Below are positions 9,062 through 17,926 of a DNA stretch of 64,000 nucleotides, piece after piece (positions within the stretch are counted from its first letter, which is position 1; every line of letters begins with the position of its first letter). A program made the position numbers and the translations under genes. This DNA is from PALSA-612 sp963755155. GTDB lineage: Bacteria > Actinomycetota > Thermoleophilia > Gaiellales > Gaiellaceae. Below the pieces are notes generated by a model. The model did not search any database. It had not been told where the DNA came from and saw nothing but the letters and a program-made list of their open reading frames with translations. The DNA lies in the NCBI GenBank assembly GCA_963755155.1, contig CAVWIV010000005.1:1-64000 (forward strand), written 5' to 3'.

Positions 9062-9718
9062 ATGAGTGGCATTGCGCGGTGGGCTCCCGTCAGCGGGATC
9101 CTCTACGTCGTTTTGTGGGCCATTGTGATCTTTGCCCTGGAGGGCGATACGGGTGACTCGGATTCGGAGATCCTCGCGTGGTACGCGGATTCAGGCAACC
9201 GTGACCAGCAGCTCATCTCCTTCTTCCTCGTCCTCGCGGCGAGCCTGTGCTTCGTATGGTGGCTGTCCCTCCTGAGGGGCCGGCTCGCTGAGGCCGAAGG
9301 GACAGCGGGAACGAAGACCGCTCTCGCCTTCGGGGCAGGGCTCGTGGCAGTCACTCTGTGGCTGATCGCGGCGTCGGTCTGGATGTCCATCTCGTTCGCG
9401 GTGGACGATGCAGAGGAGTTCGTCGTCGATCCGAACACGGATCGCGTGTTGGGCAATCTCGGCTACGCGATCTGGTTCGGGGGCACGACGATCGCGCTGC
9501 TCGTCGTGCTGTGCGTGGCGCTCGTCGGGCTCCGGGGTCAGCTGATACCGAGGTGGCTTGCCTGGGTGAGCGTCCTCGTGGCGATCACGATGCTTGCCTC
9601 GTTCGTGTTCGTCCCGTTCCTGATCTGGCTCGCGTGGGTGCTCGTCGTCAGCCTCGTGTGGCTCTTCTGGAAGCCGAAGCCGGAAGTCGCTGCGCCGCCG
9701 CCGCCGGCGGCAGACTAG
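9062..9718 (+). CDS. Polytopic membrane protein of unknown function
   Basis: ATG at 9062 is preceded by a strong AAGGAGG. The 218-residue protein has about six predicted membrane helices (first IARWAPVSGILYVVLWAIVI, last FVFVPFLIWLAWVLVV) and a proline-rich cytoplasmic tail (PKPEVAAPPPPAAD). A soluble loop after helix 1 carries DTGDSDSEILAWYADSGNR. The layout recalls DUF4386-like integral membrane proteins, but the family is not certain. It interrupts the minus-strand translation cluster and ends at a two-way terminator facing infB. Confidence 0.75.
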   Translation: MSGIARWAPVSGILYVVLWAIVIFALEGDTGDSDSEILAWYADSGNRDQQLISFFLVLAASLCFVWWLSLLRGRLAEAEGTAGTKTALAFGAGLVAVTLWLIAASVWMSISFAVDDAEEFVVDPNTDRVLGNLGYAIWFGGTTIALLVVLCVALVGLRGQLIPRWLAWVSVLVAITMLASFVFVPFLIWLAWVLVVSLVWLFWKPKPEVAAPPPPAAD

Positions 9719-9763
9719 GACTCGTCAGCAGCAGCTGAAGCGGGTGGAGCGGACGGCGCCAAA

Positions 9764-9790
9764 CGCGGGGGAAACCATGTTTCCCCCGCG
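9764..9790. terminator. Bidirectional rho-independent-like terminator
   Basis: A perfect 11-bp stem (CGCGGGGGAAA / TTTCCCCCGCG) closes a five-base loop between the convergent ends of the membrane protein gene (9718) and infB (9801). The A- and T-tracts at the loop side of the stem make it usable from both strands. Confidence 0.85.
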
Positions 9791-9800
9791 GGCCCCCTTC

Positions 9801-11786
9801 TTAGGAACTGGTGTCGCCTGACGGAGCGGATGCGGCGGGCAGAGTCTCACTGAGGTCCGTGCGCTCCACCTCGCGCACCTCGAAGACCTCGAGGACGTCG
9901 CCTTCCTTCACGTCGTCGTAGCCGGCGAGGTGGATGCCGCACTCGAAGCCCGCTTCGACCTCGCGCACGTCGTCCTTGAACCGCTTGAGCGAGTCGATCG
10001 TCGTCTCGTGGACGATGGCGCCCTCGCGGATGATGCGCACGCTTGCGTTGCGGCGAATGGTGCCGCTCGTGACGTGGCAGCCGGCGATGGTGCCGTAGCG
10101 GGAGACCTTGATGAGCGCGCGCACCTCGGCTTCGCCGAGCGTGACCTCCTCGGAGACCGGCCTCAGCATGCCGACGAGTGCCTGCTCGATGTCGTCGGTG
10201 AGCTGGTAGATGACGCGGTACGTGCGGATCTCGACGCCCTCGCGCTCGGCCAGCGTACGGGCCTCCGCGTTCGGCCGCACGTTGAAGCCGACGACCATCG
10301 CGTTCGAGGCCGAGGCGAGCATGATGTCGTTCTCGGTGATCCCGCCCGCGGCCGAGTGGATGACGGTCACCCGCACCTCCGTGTGCTCGATCTTCTGGAG
10401 CTCCGAAAGCGCGGCCTCCACCGAGCCGGCAACGTCGGCCTTGAGGACGATGTTGAGGTCCTGAACGCCTTCCTGGACGCGCTCGAAGAGCACGTCGAGC
10501 GAGATCGGCTTCGAGCGCTGGGCGAGCTGCTCCCGCCGCAGGCGCTCGCCGCGAACCTGCGCGTGCTGGCGCGCCTGGCGCTCGTTCTCGAGGACGCGCG
10601 CGTGCTCGCCGGCGGGTGGCGGCTTGTCGAAGCCGACGATCTCCACCGGATCGCCCGGGCCGGCGTGCTTGAGCTTCTCGCCGTGGAAGTCGTAGAGCGC
10701 GCGCACGCGCCCCCAGGCGTCGCCCGCGACGATTGCGTCTCCGACGTGGAGCGTTCCCCGTTGGATGAGCATGGTCGCCACCGGCCCGCGGCCCACGTCA
10801 AGGCGTGACTCGACGATCGGCCCGGAGGCCTCCGCCTTCGGGTTCGCCTTGAGCTCGAGCTCCGCGTCGGCGACCAGCAGCACCTTCTCGAGCAGGTCGT
10901 CGAGGTTCAGCTTCTCGCGCGCGGAGACCTCGGAGAACTGCGTCGTGCCTCCCCACTCCTCCGGCTGCAGGCCCTCGGACGCGAGCTCGTTCTTCACCTT
11001 GTCGGGATTCGCGTCGGGCAGGTCGACCTTGTTCACCGCGACGACGATCGGCACCTCGGCGGCGCGGGCGTGGGAGATCGACTCCTTCGTCTGCGGCATG
11101 ACGCCGTCGTCGGCTGCGACGACTAGGACGGCAATGTCCGTCGCCTTCGCGCCTCGGGCGCGCATGGCCGTGAATGCCTCGTGACCGGGCGTGTCGAGGA
11201 ACGTGATGCGGCGACCCCCCGCCTCGACCTGGTAGGCGCCGATGTGCTGCGTGATGCCGCCGGCCTCGGTGTCGACCACCGACGTCTCGCGGATGGCGTC
11301 GAGCAACGTCGTCTTGCCGTGGTCGACATGGCCCATGATGGTCACGACCGGCGGCCGGTCTGCGAGATCTTCCTCGGCGTCCTCGTACGTCTCCGGCTCG
11401 AGCTCCTCCTCCGCGGCGTGCTTGATCGTGATCTCACGCTTCAGCCCCGTGGCGATCAGCTCCACCTCTTCGTCGGACACGGACTGCGTTGCCGTCCGCA
11501 TGACTCCGACCTCCATGAGGATCTTGATGATGTCCGACATCGGGATGCCCAGGGCCTGCGAGAGGTCCTTGACCGATGCGCCCGACGCGACGGTGACAGG
11601 CCCGGTAGGCGGAACTACCGGCGCCTTCGGCTCACGAGGCATGCCGCGCTGCTCACGCATTTGACGTGCGTCGAGGCGCGGGCGGCCGGCGGCCGTGTCG
11701 ATGACGACGCGCCGCTTGCGGCCGCGCCCGCCCGGCCTTGGGCGAAGCGGGCGATTCGGGCGATTTCCTCCGCTGTCGTCAGCCAT
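9801..11786 (-). CDS. infB: Translation initiation factor IF-2
   Basis: IF-2 is the GTPase that brings initiator tRNA to the 30S subunit and promotes subunit joining. The 661-residue protein has a short basic N-terminus, the IF2_N helix region (SVKDLSQALGIPMSDIIKIL) and the G domain motifs GHVDHGKTT (G1), DTPGHEAF (G3) and NKVD (G4). Domains II to IV follow, ending near GYDDVKEGDVLEVFE. The N-terminal extension is much shorter than in Streptomyces or mycobacteria. It starts five bases after nusA with no ylxR gene between. Intact. Confidence 0.97.
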   Translation of the reverse strand: MADDSGGNRPNRPLRPRPGGRGRKRRVVIDTAAGRPRLDARQMREQRGMPREPKAPVVPPTGPVTVASGASVKDLSQALGIPMSDIIKILMEVGVMRTATQSVSDEEVELIATGLKREITIKHAAEEELEPETYEDAEEDLADRPPVVTIMGHVDHGKTTLLDAIRETSVVDTEAGGITQHIGAYQVEAGGRRITFLDTPGHEAFTAMRARGAKATDIAVLVVAADDGVMPQTKESISHARAAEVPIVVAVNKVDLPDANPDKVKNELASEGLQPEEWGGTTQFSEVSAREKLNLDDLLEKVLLVADAELELKANPKAEASGPIVESRLDVGRGPVATMLIQRGTLHVGDAIVAGDAWGRVRALYDFHGEKLKHAGPGDPVEIVGFDKPPPAGEHARVLENERQARQHAQVRGERLRREQLAQRSKPISLDVLFERVQEGVQDLNIVLKADVAGSVEAALSELQKIEHTEVRVTVIHSAAGGITENDIMLASASNAMVVGFNVRPNAEARTLAEREGVEIRTYRVIYQLTDDIEQALVGMLRPVSEEVTLGEAEVRALIKVSRYGTIAGCHVTSGTIRRNASVRIIREGAIVHETTIDSLKRFKDDVREVEAGFECGIHLAGYDDVKEGDVLEVFEVREVERTDLSETLPAASAPSGDTSS

Positions 11787-11791
11787 AGGCC

Positions 11792-13201
11792 TCAGTCTAG
11801 ATCGCTCTTAGGCGCGGCTTCGGGCTCGGGGCTGTCGCCGTGTGCCTCGACGGCGACTTCCTCCTCGTCCACCGCGGGCTCGTCGTCAGCCTCGGCCGCG
11901 GGCTGCACGACCTGGTCGGAGATGTCCTCCCCGCGGGCCTCGCGTTCTCCGAGCTCCTGGTGCGCGGAGACGCCGCAGAACCGCGTGCCCGGCAGCGACG
12001 TGTTCGGGCAGCGTTTCCCTGTCGAGAGGATCGCGGTGCAGCGGCCGATCGATTCGCCGTCGTCCTCGCCCGCGTAGGCCGCCTCGGCCTCCTCCTGGGC
12101 GAACTCCGTGTCGGACTTGATGTCGACCTTCCAGCCCGAGAGGCGGGCGGCGAGGCGGGCATTCAGCCCTTCCTTGCCGATCGCGAGCGCGAGCTGGTCG
12201 TCGGGGACGATGACCGTCGCTTCCTTCGTGTCGTCGTCGATGTAGACCTCGCGCACGCGCGCGGGCGACAGCGCCTTCGCGACGAAGCGCGCCGGCTCCG
12301 TGTTCCACGGGATGATGTCGATCTTCTCGCCGCGCAGCTCGGAGACGACCATGCGCACGCGCGAGCCCCGAGGGCCGACGCATGCGCCCACCGGGTCGAC
12401 GCCCTGGACGTGCGACTCGACGGCGATCTTCGAGCGGTAGCCCGGCTCGCGCGCGACGGCGCGGATCTCGACGAGCCCGTCCGCGATCTCCGGCACCTCG
12501 AGCTCGAACAGCGTTCGGATCAGCTCCGGGTCACGTCTCGAGAGGATCACCTGCGGGCCCTTCGTCCCGGAGCGCACCTCGGTGATGACCGCCTTGATGC
12601 GGCTCCCCTGCTCGTAGCGCTCGCCGTCGACCTGCTCCGATCGCGGCAGCAGCGCCTCCACCTTGCCGAGGTCGATGAGCACGTTGTTGCGGTCGCCGGC
12701 CTGCTGGACGATGCCGGTCACGACCTCGGTCACGCGGTCGATGTACTCGTCGTACATCATCTCGCGCTCCGCCTCGCGGATGCGCTGGAGGATGACCTGC
12801 TTCGCGGTCTGGGCGGCGATGCGGCCGAAGTCGTCGGGCGTGACGTCCTCGCGCTCGATGACCTCCTCGGGGACGTCCGTGAGGTCGATCGTGAGGTCCT
12901 CGTCGGTGACGAGGACGTGCGAGCGCTCGCCCGTCTCCTCCTCCTGCTGCTCGAGCGCCTGTATCGCGCGCTCGCGGGCCTCCTCCACCAGCCGCTCCTC
13001 GATGTCACCAGGCAGGTCGATGGAGAAGACGCGGAAGTCGCCCGTTTCCTGGTCGAGCTCCACGGCTGCGTGGCGGGTCGCGCCTGGTGTCTTCTTGTAC
13101 GCGGCTAGCAGTGCGTCCTCGAGCGCTTCGATGAGCGTGCCGCTCTCGATGCCTTTCTCGCGCTCGATCGTCTGGATGCCTTCGATGATTTCTCGGGTCA
13201 T
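11792..13201 (-). CDS. nusA: Transcription factor NusA with C-terminal Cys/His (putative zinc) extension
   Basis: NusA binds RNA polymerase and nascent RNA and affects pausing, termination and antitermination. The 469-residue protein shows the N-terminal domain (MTREIIEGIQTIEREKGI), an S1 domain, KH1 (CVGPRGSRVRMVVSEL, about residues 274-289) and KH2 (LAIGKEGLNARLAARLSG, about 339-356). After KH2 the protein continues with Cys388, Cys398, Cys409 and His414 (spacing C-x9-C-x10-C-x4-H), then an acidic tail. This small motif recalls DUF5763-type zinc knuckles. In most actinobacteria a YlxR gene lies between nusA and infB; here none does. The start overlaps the rimP stop by four bases (ATGA). Confidence 0.96.
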   Translation of the reverse strand: MTREIIEGIQTIEREKGIESGTLIEALEDALLAAYKKTPGATRHAAVELDQETGDFRVFSIDLPGDIEERLVEEARERAIQALEQQEEETGERSHVLVTDEDLTIDLTDVPEEVIEREDVTPDDFGRIAAQTAKQVILQRIREAEREMMYDEYIDRVTEVVTGIVQQAGDRNNVLIDLGKVEALLPRSEQVDGERYEQGSRIKAVITEVRSGTKGPQVILSRRDPELIRTLFELEVPEIADGLVEIRAVAREPGYRSKIAVESHVQGVDPVGACVGPRGSRVRMVVSELRGEKIDIIPWNTEPARFVAKALSPARVREVYIDDDTKEATVIVPDDQLALAIGKEGLNARLAARLSGWKVDIKSDTEFAQEEAEAAYAGEDDGESIGRCTAILSTGKRCPNTSLPGTRFCGVSAHQELGEREARGEDISDQVVQPAAEADDEPAVDEEEVAVEAHGDSPEPEAAPKSDLD

Positions 13202-13647
13202 TTCGTCGTCACCTCGTCGATGAGATTGCCGCGCACGACGGCGTCATAGGGGATGGCCACGGGGTCGGGCTCGGCTGCGAGCGTGAAGGTGTTCCCGTTC
13301 GCGGCCACGAGCTCGCCGCGAAACTTCGTGCGGCCGGCGACGGGCTTCGCGGTGCGGACGGCGACCTTGCGGCCCACGGCGTTGCGGAAGTGGCCGGGAG
13401 TGCGGAGCGGCCGCTCCGTTCCAGGCGACGACACGTCGATCGTGTAGCGGTCGAGATAGCCGCGAAGGAGGTTCGTCACCCGCCCGCAGAGCGCGTGGTC
13501 GACGCCGTTGGCGTGGTCGATGAAGACACAGAAGCGCGCCGGCGACTGCAGCTCGACGGCAAGTACCTCGACACCGGGAAGGGCAGCCTCGACCTTGCGG
13601 GAGATGTCCCGCTGGAGCTGCCTTTCGGTCTCGTACGTCGCCGCCAT
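13198..13647 (-). CDS. rimP: Ribosome maturation factor RimP
   Basis: RimP acts in 30S assembly. The protein shows the family signatures VDHALCGRVTNLL, IDVSSPGTERPLRTPGHF and a C-terminal Sm-like barrel ending NLIDEVTTK. ATG at 13647 was chosen because AAAGGGA lies at a proper distance upstream; the frame is also open to 13686, but that extra part overlaps the leader hairpin. It leads the rimP-nusA-infB operon, with an ATGA overlap to nusA. Confidence 0.92.
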   Translation of the reverse strand: MAATYETERQLQRDISRKVEAALPGVEVLAVELQSPARFCVFIDHANGVDHALCGRVTNLLRGYLDRYTIDVSSPGTERPLRTPGHFRNAVGRKVAVRTAKPVAGRTKFRGELVAANGNTFTLAAEPDPVAIPYDAVVRGNLIDEVTTK

Positions 13648-13660
13648 TCGCGTCCCTTTC

Positions 13661-13688
13661 ATGAAAAATGGGCGCCACGCGCCCATTT
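13661..13688 (-). promoter_or_regulatory. Hairpin with T-run in the rimP-nusA-infB leader (possible attenuator)
   Basis: Arms AAATGGGCGC (13666-13675) and GCGCCCATTT (13679-13688) form a perfect 10-bp stem with a three-base loop. On the minus strand the stem runs into a tract of five T, the geometry of an intrinsic terminator. It ends just before the rimP ribosome-binding site, so as a terminator it would set how much transcription enters the operon. Confidence 0.5.
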
Positions 13689-13741
13689 CGCCGAACCGGT
13701 GAAAATAGGTGTCAGAAGGATAGCAAGGGAGCGTTCTTCAT

Positions 13742-14704
13742 CTAGATCCACCGGCGACTGCGGGCAAGCGTCAGCACGAGCACCGCAATGCCCACCATCG
13801 CGGCGATCACAGCCCAGAACATCCACGCCAGGTTGAAGAGACCGACCTTGAAGTTCATGCCCATGATCCCGGCAAGCACAGTCGCGGGCAGGAGGATCAC
13901 CGTTACGAGCGTGAACACCTTCACGATCTCGTTCGTCCGCTGGCCGATTCGGGCGGCAAGGAGCTCGAACGAGCCGAACGTTGACTCCTTCGTTTCGCGG
14001 GCCGCACTCAGTGCCTGGGTCACCCGGCTCTCGAGGGCAGTGAATCGCTTCGCCGAGTCCTCTGTCGACAGCGCATCGAGCTCAGCATGAGACAGAGCGA
14101 CAACGACCTCGCGGTGCGGAGCGAGCGCCCGTCGCAGCGTCCCGATCGAGCGGCGGAGCTCGACCAGCCGGGCGAGGTCGCCGGAGACCTCGTTGGGTGT
14201 GCCGGACAAGACCTTCGCGTCCAACTCCTCTAGCTCGGTCTCGATGGTCTCGAAAGCGCGGAAGTAGCTGGCGACGACCCACTCGATAAGCGCTGCCACA
14301 AACGAAGGCGCGTCGAGCACACCGACCTGGCCTCCGCCCTCGGCGCGCTCGCGAAAGTCCTCGAGGACCTCGAGCTTCCGATGTTGAGCGGTGACGATCC
14401 AGTTCGGCCCGAGCACGCACTCGATGGGAACAGGCTTCGCATCTTCACCGTCACCGGCGGCATACAGCGTCAAGTGCATGCGTTCACCCTCGTCCGCAAG
14501 GGACGCGCGGCGGGGCTGCTCGAGCAGTCGATGTGCGTGCTCGTCGCCGAGCTCGAGCGCCTCCTGAAAGGCCGCCACCTCCTCCTCGGTTGGGTCTCGC
14601 AAGGCGAGCCAGAGCAACTGGTCGTCGGCGAGCCGTTCGAGCGCGGCGCGCCAGTCCTCGACTTGCTCGGACTCTCGCCCATCGAACACGAACGCCGTGA
14701 GCAC
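13742..14704 (-). CDS. CorA family divalent cation transporter (first copy)
   Basis: The 320-residue protein has the long acidic/helical cytoplasmic funnel of CorA, followed by two C-terminal membrane helices with the selectivity signature GMN (in AGIMGMNFKVG) between them and a basic end (RSRRWI). CorA channels are Mg2+ (sometimes Co2+/Ni2+) uptake pentamers. GTG start at 14704. It follows dtd on the same strand after 51 bases. A second, more distant CorA is at 53166-54152. Confidence 0.9.
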   Translation of the reverse strand: MLTAFVFDGRESEQVEDWRAALERLADDQLLWLALRDPTEEEVAAFQEALELGDEHAHRLLEQPRRASLADEGERMHLTLYAAGDGEDAKPVPIECVLGPNWIVTAQHRKLEVLEDFRERAEGGGQVGVLDAPSFVAALIEWVVASYFRAFETIETELEELDAKVLSGTPNEVSGDLARLVELRRSIGTLRRALAPHREVVVALSHAELDALSTEDSAKRFTALESRVTQALSAARETKESTFGSFELLAARIGQRTNEIVKVFTLVTVILLPATVLAGIMGMNFKVGLFNLAWMFWAVIAAMVGIAVLVLTLARSRRWI

Positions 14705-14755
14705 CTCCCGTTGTTCCCTGCACCGCAGCGTTTCCCTGTTGTCGCCCGACTCGAC

Positions 14756-15181
14756 TCAGACGTCGAGGACGATCGTCACCGGCCCGTCGTTCACGAGCTC
14801 GACGGCCATGCGCGCGCCGAAGACGCCACGCTCTACGGGGACGCCTAGCACCTTCAACTCCTCGCAGAACGCTTCGTAGAGCGGTTCAGCGAGCCCAGAC
14901 GATGCGGCGTCGGTGAAGCTCGGGCGGTTGCCCTTCGCCGTGTCCGCGATCAGCGTGAACTGGCTGACGACGAGAGCCGCGCCACCGACGTCGAGCAAGG
15001 AGCGGTCGAGGTTGCCGTCGTCGTTCTCGAAGATCCGCAGGCGGGCGATCTTGCCGGCAAGCCGTTCGGCCTGGGTGTCGTCGTCATCGCGTGCGATGCC
15101 CAGAAGCACGCACACGCCTCGGCCGATGGCGCCGCCTGGCGTGACGCTCGCGCTCGTGACGCGCTGGACGACCGCTCTCAC
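14756..15181 (-). CDS. dtd: D-aminoacyl-tRNA deacylase
   Basis: DTD removes D-amino acids (and Gly from tRNA-Ala) from mischarged tRNAs. The 141-residue protein has the two active-site signatures SQFTLIAD and GNRPSF, with the usual start RAVVQRVTSASV. GTG at 15181 overlaps the upstream TPR gene stop in a GTGA, so the two are probably translationally coupled. Intact and of normal length. Confidence 0.95.
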   Translation of the reverse strand: MRAVVQRVTSASVTPGGAIGRGVCVLLGIARDDDDTQAERLAGKIARLRIFENDDGNLDRSLLDVGGAALVVSQFTLIADTAKGNRPSFTDAASSGLAEPLYEAFCEELKVLGVPVERGVFGARMAVELVNDGPVTIVLDV

Positions 15182-15528
15182 GCGTCGTCGCGGATGTGCA
15201 CTTCGTAGCGGCGCGTCCCGGGTCTCAGCGACCGGGCGAGCTTGTAGTGCCCCTGCGCCTCGGCTTCGCGCCCGAGCTTGTCGAGGCAGCGGCCGAGCGC
15301 GTAATGCGCGTAGTCGTTGACAGGCGAGATCTCGAGCACGGCGCGGAACTCCGCCTCAGCATCCTCCCAGCGCCGAAGGCGGAAGTACGCGATGCCGAGC
15401 GCCTCGCGAATGGAAGCCTTCTGTGGCTCCGCGCGCCGGGCCTTCTCGAGCGGCACGGTCGCCTGCGCGGTCTGCCCGCTCCGCAGGCGTCTCCAGCCCT
15501 CCTGGTAGTCCTCATAGGCCTGACTCAC
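15178..15528 (-). CDS. Small TPR-repeat protein
   Basis: About 116 residues with two to three tetratricopeptide-like helical pairs (ALGIAYFRLRRWEDAEAEFR, ALGRCLDKLGREAEAQGHY). GTG at 15528 was chosen because it overlaps the reconstructed coaBC stop in a GTGA; the frame stays open further upstream. TPRs mediate protein contacts and no partner can be named. The gene lies between coaBC and dtd in a tightly overlapped unit. Confidence 0.75.
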   Translation of the reverse strand: MSQAYEDYQEGWRRLRSGQTAQATVPLEKARRAEPQKASIREALGIAYFRLRRWEDAEAEFRAVLEISPVNDYAHYALGRCLDKLGREAEAQGHYKLARSLRPGTRRYEVHIRDDA

Positions 15529-16670
15529 GTCAGGAGGCGTTCGACCTCGTCGAGGACGGCAACGGCGATGGCGGACTTCGGTGGCTTCCGATAACACGCT
15601 CGTTGCCGTCAGCCAAAATTGTCACCTCGTTGTCGGGAGCATCGAAGCCGATGTCCGCCCGCGAGACGTCGTTGAAGACGACGAGGTCGACCGCCTTCGC
15701 CACGAGCTTCGCCCGGGCGCGCTCTAGCCCATCGGCGCCGTGGTCGGCTGCGAAGCCGACGAGCAGCTGGCCGTTCGTCCGCCGCCTACCGAGCTCGGCC
15801 AGCACGTCCTCGGTCGGCTCGAGCCGACCGTCCAGCTCTCAGCGTCCTTAGACCGCTTGTCCGCCCGTGTCTCCGAAGGCCGGTAGTCGGCCACGGCCGC
15901 GGCCATGAGGACGACGTCGGCGTCGGTGCGCGCGAATGCCTCTTCGGCGAGCTCGGCGGCCGTCGGCGTCTCCACGACTGCGACGCCGGTCGGAGCGCCA
16001 CGGCGAGGTTCGCGGCAAGCAACGTGACGTCTGCGCCGCGCCTGCGCGCCTCCTCGGCCAGAGCGACGCCCATGCGGCCGGACGAGCGGTTGCCGAGATA
16101 GCGGACGGCGTCGAGCGGCTCGCGCGTGCCACCGGCGCTCACGAGCACGCGCTTGCCCGGAGAGAGCCGTTGCCTCTCCGAGCAGCACGCGGCACCGAGC
16201 GTGGATCTCCTCCGCTCGTCATGCGTCCGAGACCGGTTTCGCCCTCGGCCAGCTCCCCCTCCGCGGGGCCGATCAGCTCGACTCCACGCTCGCGCAACCG
16301 CGCGGCGTTCTCCTGGGTGGCCGGGTGCTCCCACATGCGGACGTTCATCGCCGGCGCGGCGAGCACCGGGCCGCGGAAGGCGAGCACTGCCTGCGCGAGC
16401 ACGCTGTCGGCGAGGCCGTTCGCGAGCTTCGCGAGGGTGTTCGCGGTCAGCGGCGCGATCACGAGCAGGTCGGCCTCGACGAGATGCGGATAGAGATCGC
16501 GCGGCATCTCCTTCCGCGCGAGCGCCTCGAACGTCTTCGCCGAGACGAACGTCTCCGCCTCGGGGCTGGAGCGGCGTGACGTCATGCCCGTCGCGAACGA
16601 GGAGTCGGCAAAGCTCGCACGCCTTGTAGGCGGCGATTCCACCCGACACACCGAGGATCACGCGTGGCAT
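15525..16670 (-). CDS. coaBC: Bifunctional phosphopantothenoylcysteine decarboxylase / phosphopantothenate-cysteine ligase (several frameshifts)
   Basis: CoaBC performs two steps of coenzyme A synthesis. The order of recognisable blocks is: GVSGGIAAYKACELCRLL (flavin-binding CoaC start, ATG at 16670), then IAPLTANTLAKLANGLAD and APAMNVRMW (CoaC active region), VLVSAGGTREPLDAVRYLGN and SSGRMG (CoaB), DVVLMAAAVADYRP, VGFAADHG, VFNDVS, and KSAIAVAVLDEVERLL at the end. These blocks fall in all three frames, so at least five indels lie within 1.15 kb. All motifs are present and in order, so the gene is probably whole in the organism. Its end overlaps the TPR gene (GTGA). Confidence 0.9.
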
Positions 16671-16704
16671 GGCACACATTGTGCCGCGCCGGACTACCTG
16701 AGGG

Positions 16705-16939
16705 CTAGAGGCCCTTCGGGTACTCGTACGCGATCTTGCCCTCGGAGATCTCCTCGAAAGCCATCGTGAGGTAGTTCTTCGAGCGAGACTCCACGAGGGG
16801 CGGCAGCTCGTCGAAGGTTCCTTCGCCGAGCTGGTGGTGGTAGTTGTTGATCTGGCGGGCCCCGCTTGGCAGCGACGATCACCAGCGCGTAGCGGGAATC
16901 GACGTTGTCGAGCAAGGCGTCTATGCGTGGGGAGATCAT
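16705..16939 (-). CDS. rpoZ: RNA polymerase omega subunit (one frameshift)
   Basis: The first frame gives MISPRIDALLDNVDSRYALV and the second gives ARQINNYHHQLGEG, FDELPPLVE and YLTMAFEEISEGKI. Together they are a standard actinobacterial omega subunit that stabilises beta' in RNA polymerase. The frame changes at a GGGG/CCC cluster near 16860, where one extra G explains everything. The ATG overlaps the gmk stop in an ATGA. Upstream gmk and downstream coaBC are the usual neighbours. Confidence 0.93.
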
Positions 16940-17533
16940 GAGCCGGACATGCTACCGGCAGCGGCCAACGCCTCGCGGACGATGCTCTCCAGCTCGTCGA
17001 CGGCACGGTCGAGGTCGTCGTTCGCAACCACGTGCCCGAAAGAGCCCGCCTGCGTCAGCTGGTTCTCGGCGATGTCCAGCCGCAGCCCGATCTCGCCCGC
17101 GCTCTCGGTCGCGCGCTCGCGCAGCCGCCGCTCGAGCTCCTCGACGGGAGCCGTCACGAAGATGGTCACCGTCGAGGGGATCTCCTCCGCGACGTTGATC
17201 GCACCCTCGGTCTCGAGCTCGAGCACCGCGATCTTCCCCTTGGCGGCGATGCGGTGCACCTCGGAGCGGAGCGTCCCCATAGCGCTGCCCGGACACATAC
17301 GTCACGTGCTCGAGGAAGTCGCCGCGCGCGACGCGGTGGGCGAAGTCGACGTCGGAGAGGAAGTAGTACTCGCGCCCGTCCTCCTCCCCGCTCCGCTGCA
17401 GCCGCGTGGTCGCAGACACGGCGAGCTCGAGATCGGAGACGCGCTCGAGCAGAGCCCGGATGAGTGTGCCTTTGCCGGCCCCGGACGGGCCGGTAATGAC
17501 GATCACCGGGAGCTGCCGACCCCGGGCGACCAC
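16936..17533 (-). CDS. gmk: Guanylate kinase (one frameshift)
   Basis: Gmk converts GMP (or dGMP) to GDP with ATP. Visible motifs are the P-loop GPSGAGKGT, SATTRLQRSGEEDGREYYF (GMP binding) and TYVSGQRYGTLRSEV after correcting the frame. The frame changes at a GGGG run at 17275-17278, where one G too many is present. GTG at 17533 was chosen as start, 10 bases after the mihF stop, but the ribosome-binding site is weak and GTG at 17506 is possible. The stop overlaps rpoZ in an ATGA. Confidence 0.92.
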
Positions 17534-17543
17534 GACCTGCGAG

Positions 17544-17871
17544 CTACTCGAAGAGGCCGACAAGCTCCGACCGCTGCCGGTCCAAGCAGGCCGCCGATCG
17601 TCTTCGACTCGGCGATCCTGCACTGGTTGAGGTAGCGCTTTGCTTTCACCTGCCCGAATTTCGGGACGGCCATGAGCATGTCGAGGACCTTGGCGGTCGA
17701 GACGTAGTCCGGCGGTTCGCGAAGGATCGCCTCGAAGCGGACGCGTCCGAGCTTGAGATCCTTCTTGAGCTTCGCTCGTTGCACCCGGATGTCGTTGGCC
17801 CTCCGGAGAGCGTCCATGCGCTGGTCGAGTGAGCGGCGCGGGGCTTGGGAGGCGACTTTGGAGGCAACCAT
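17544..17871 (-). CDS. mihF: Integration host factor, actinobacterial type (one frameshift)
   Basis: mIHF is a small nucleoid protein unrelated to E. coli IHF; it is essential in mycobacteria and was found as a cofactor for phage L5 integration. Signatures are RRANDIRVQRAKLKKDLK, a conserved FGQVKAKRYLNQCRIAESKT helix-turn-helix region, and a RQRSELVGLFE end recovered after a frame change near 17580. Without the correction the protein would acquire an unrelated tail. It lies just upstream of gmk, its usual place in actinobacteria, and supports the taxonomic call. Confidence 0.92.
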
Positions 17872-17926
17872 AGGTGGGTGGCGATACTAACACCGGTTTC
17901 GCCGCGCGGGGAAGTTCGAAAACTCG

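Noticed and set aside
13689..13741. Promoter for rimP-nusA-infB in the spacer to corA
   Set aside because: TTGCTA and TATTTT occur but only 13 bases apart. No pair with acceptable spacing was found.
15525..16670. coaBC as a decayed pseudogene
   Set aside because: All motifs of both domains are present, in order and correctly spaced, with no premature divergence. Neighbouring essential genes show the same kind of single-base shifts, so sequence error is more likely.
17872..17926. Possible promoter with TAGTAT before mihF
   Set aside because: A weak -10-like hexamer is present but no -35 at a suitable distance could be found, so it is not called.
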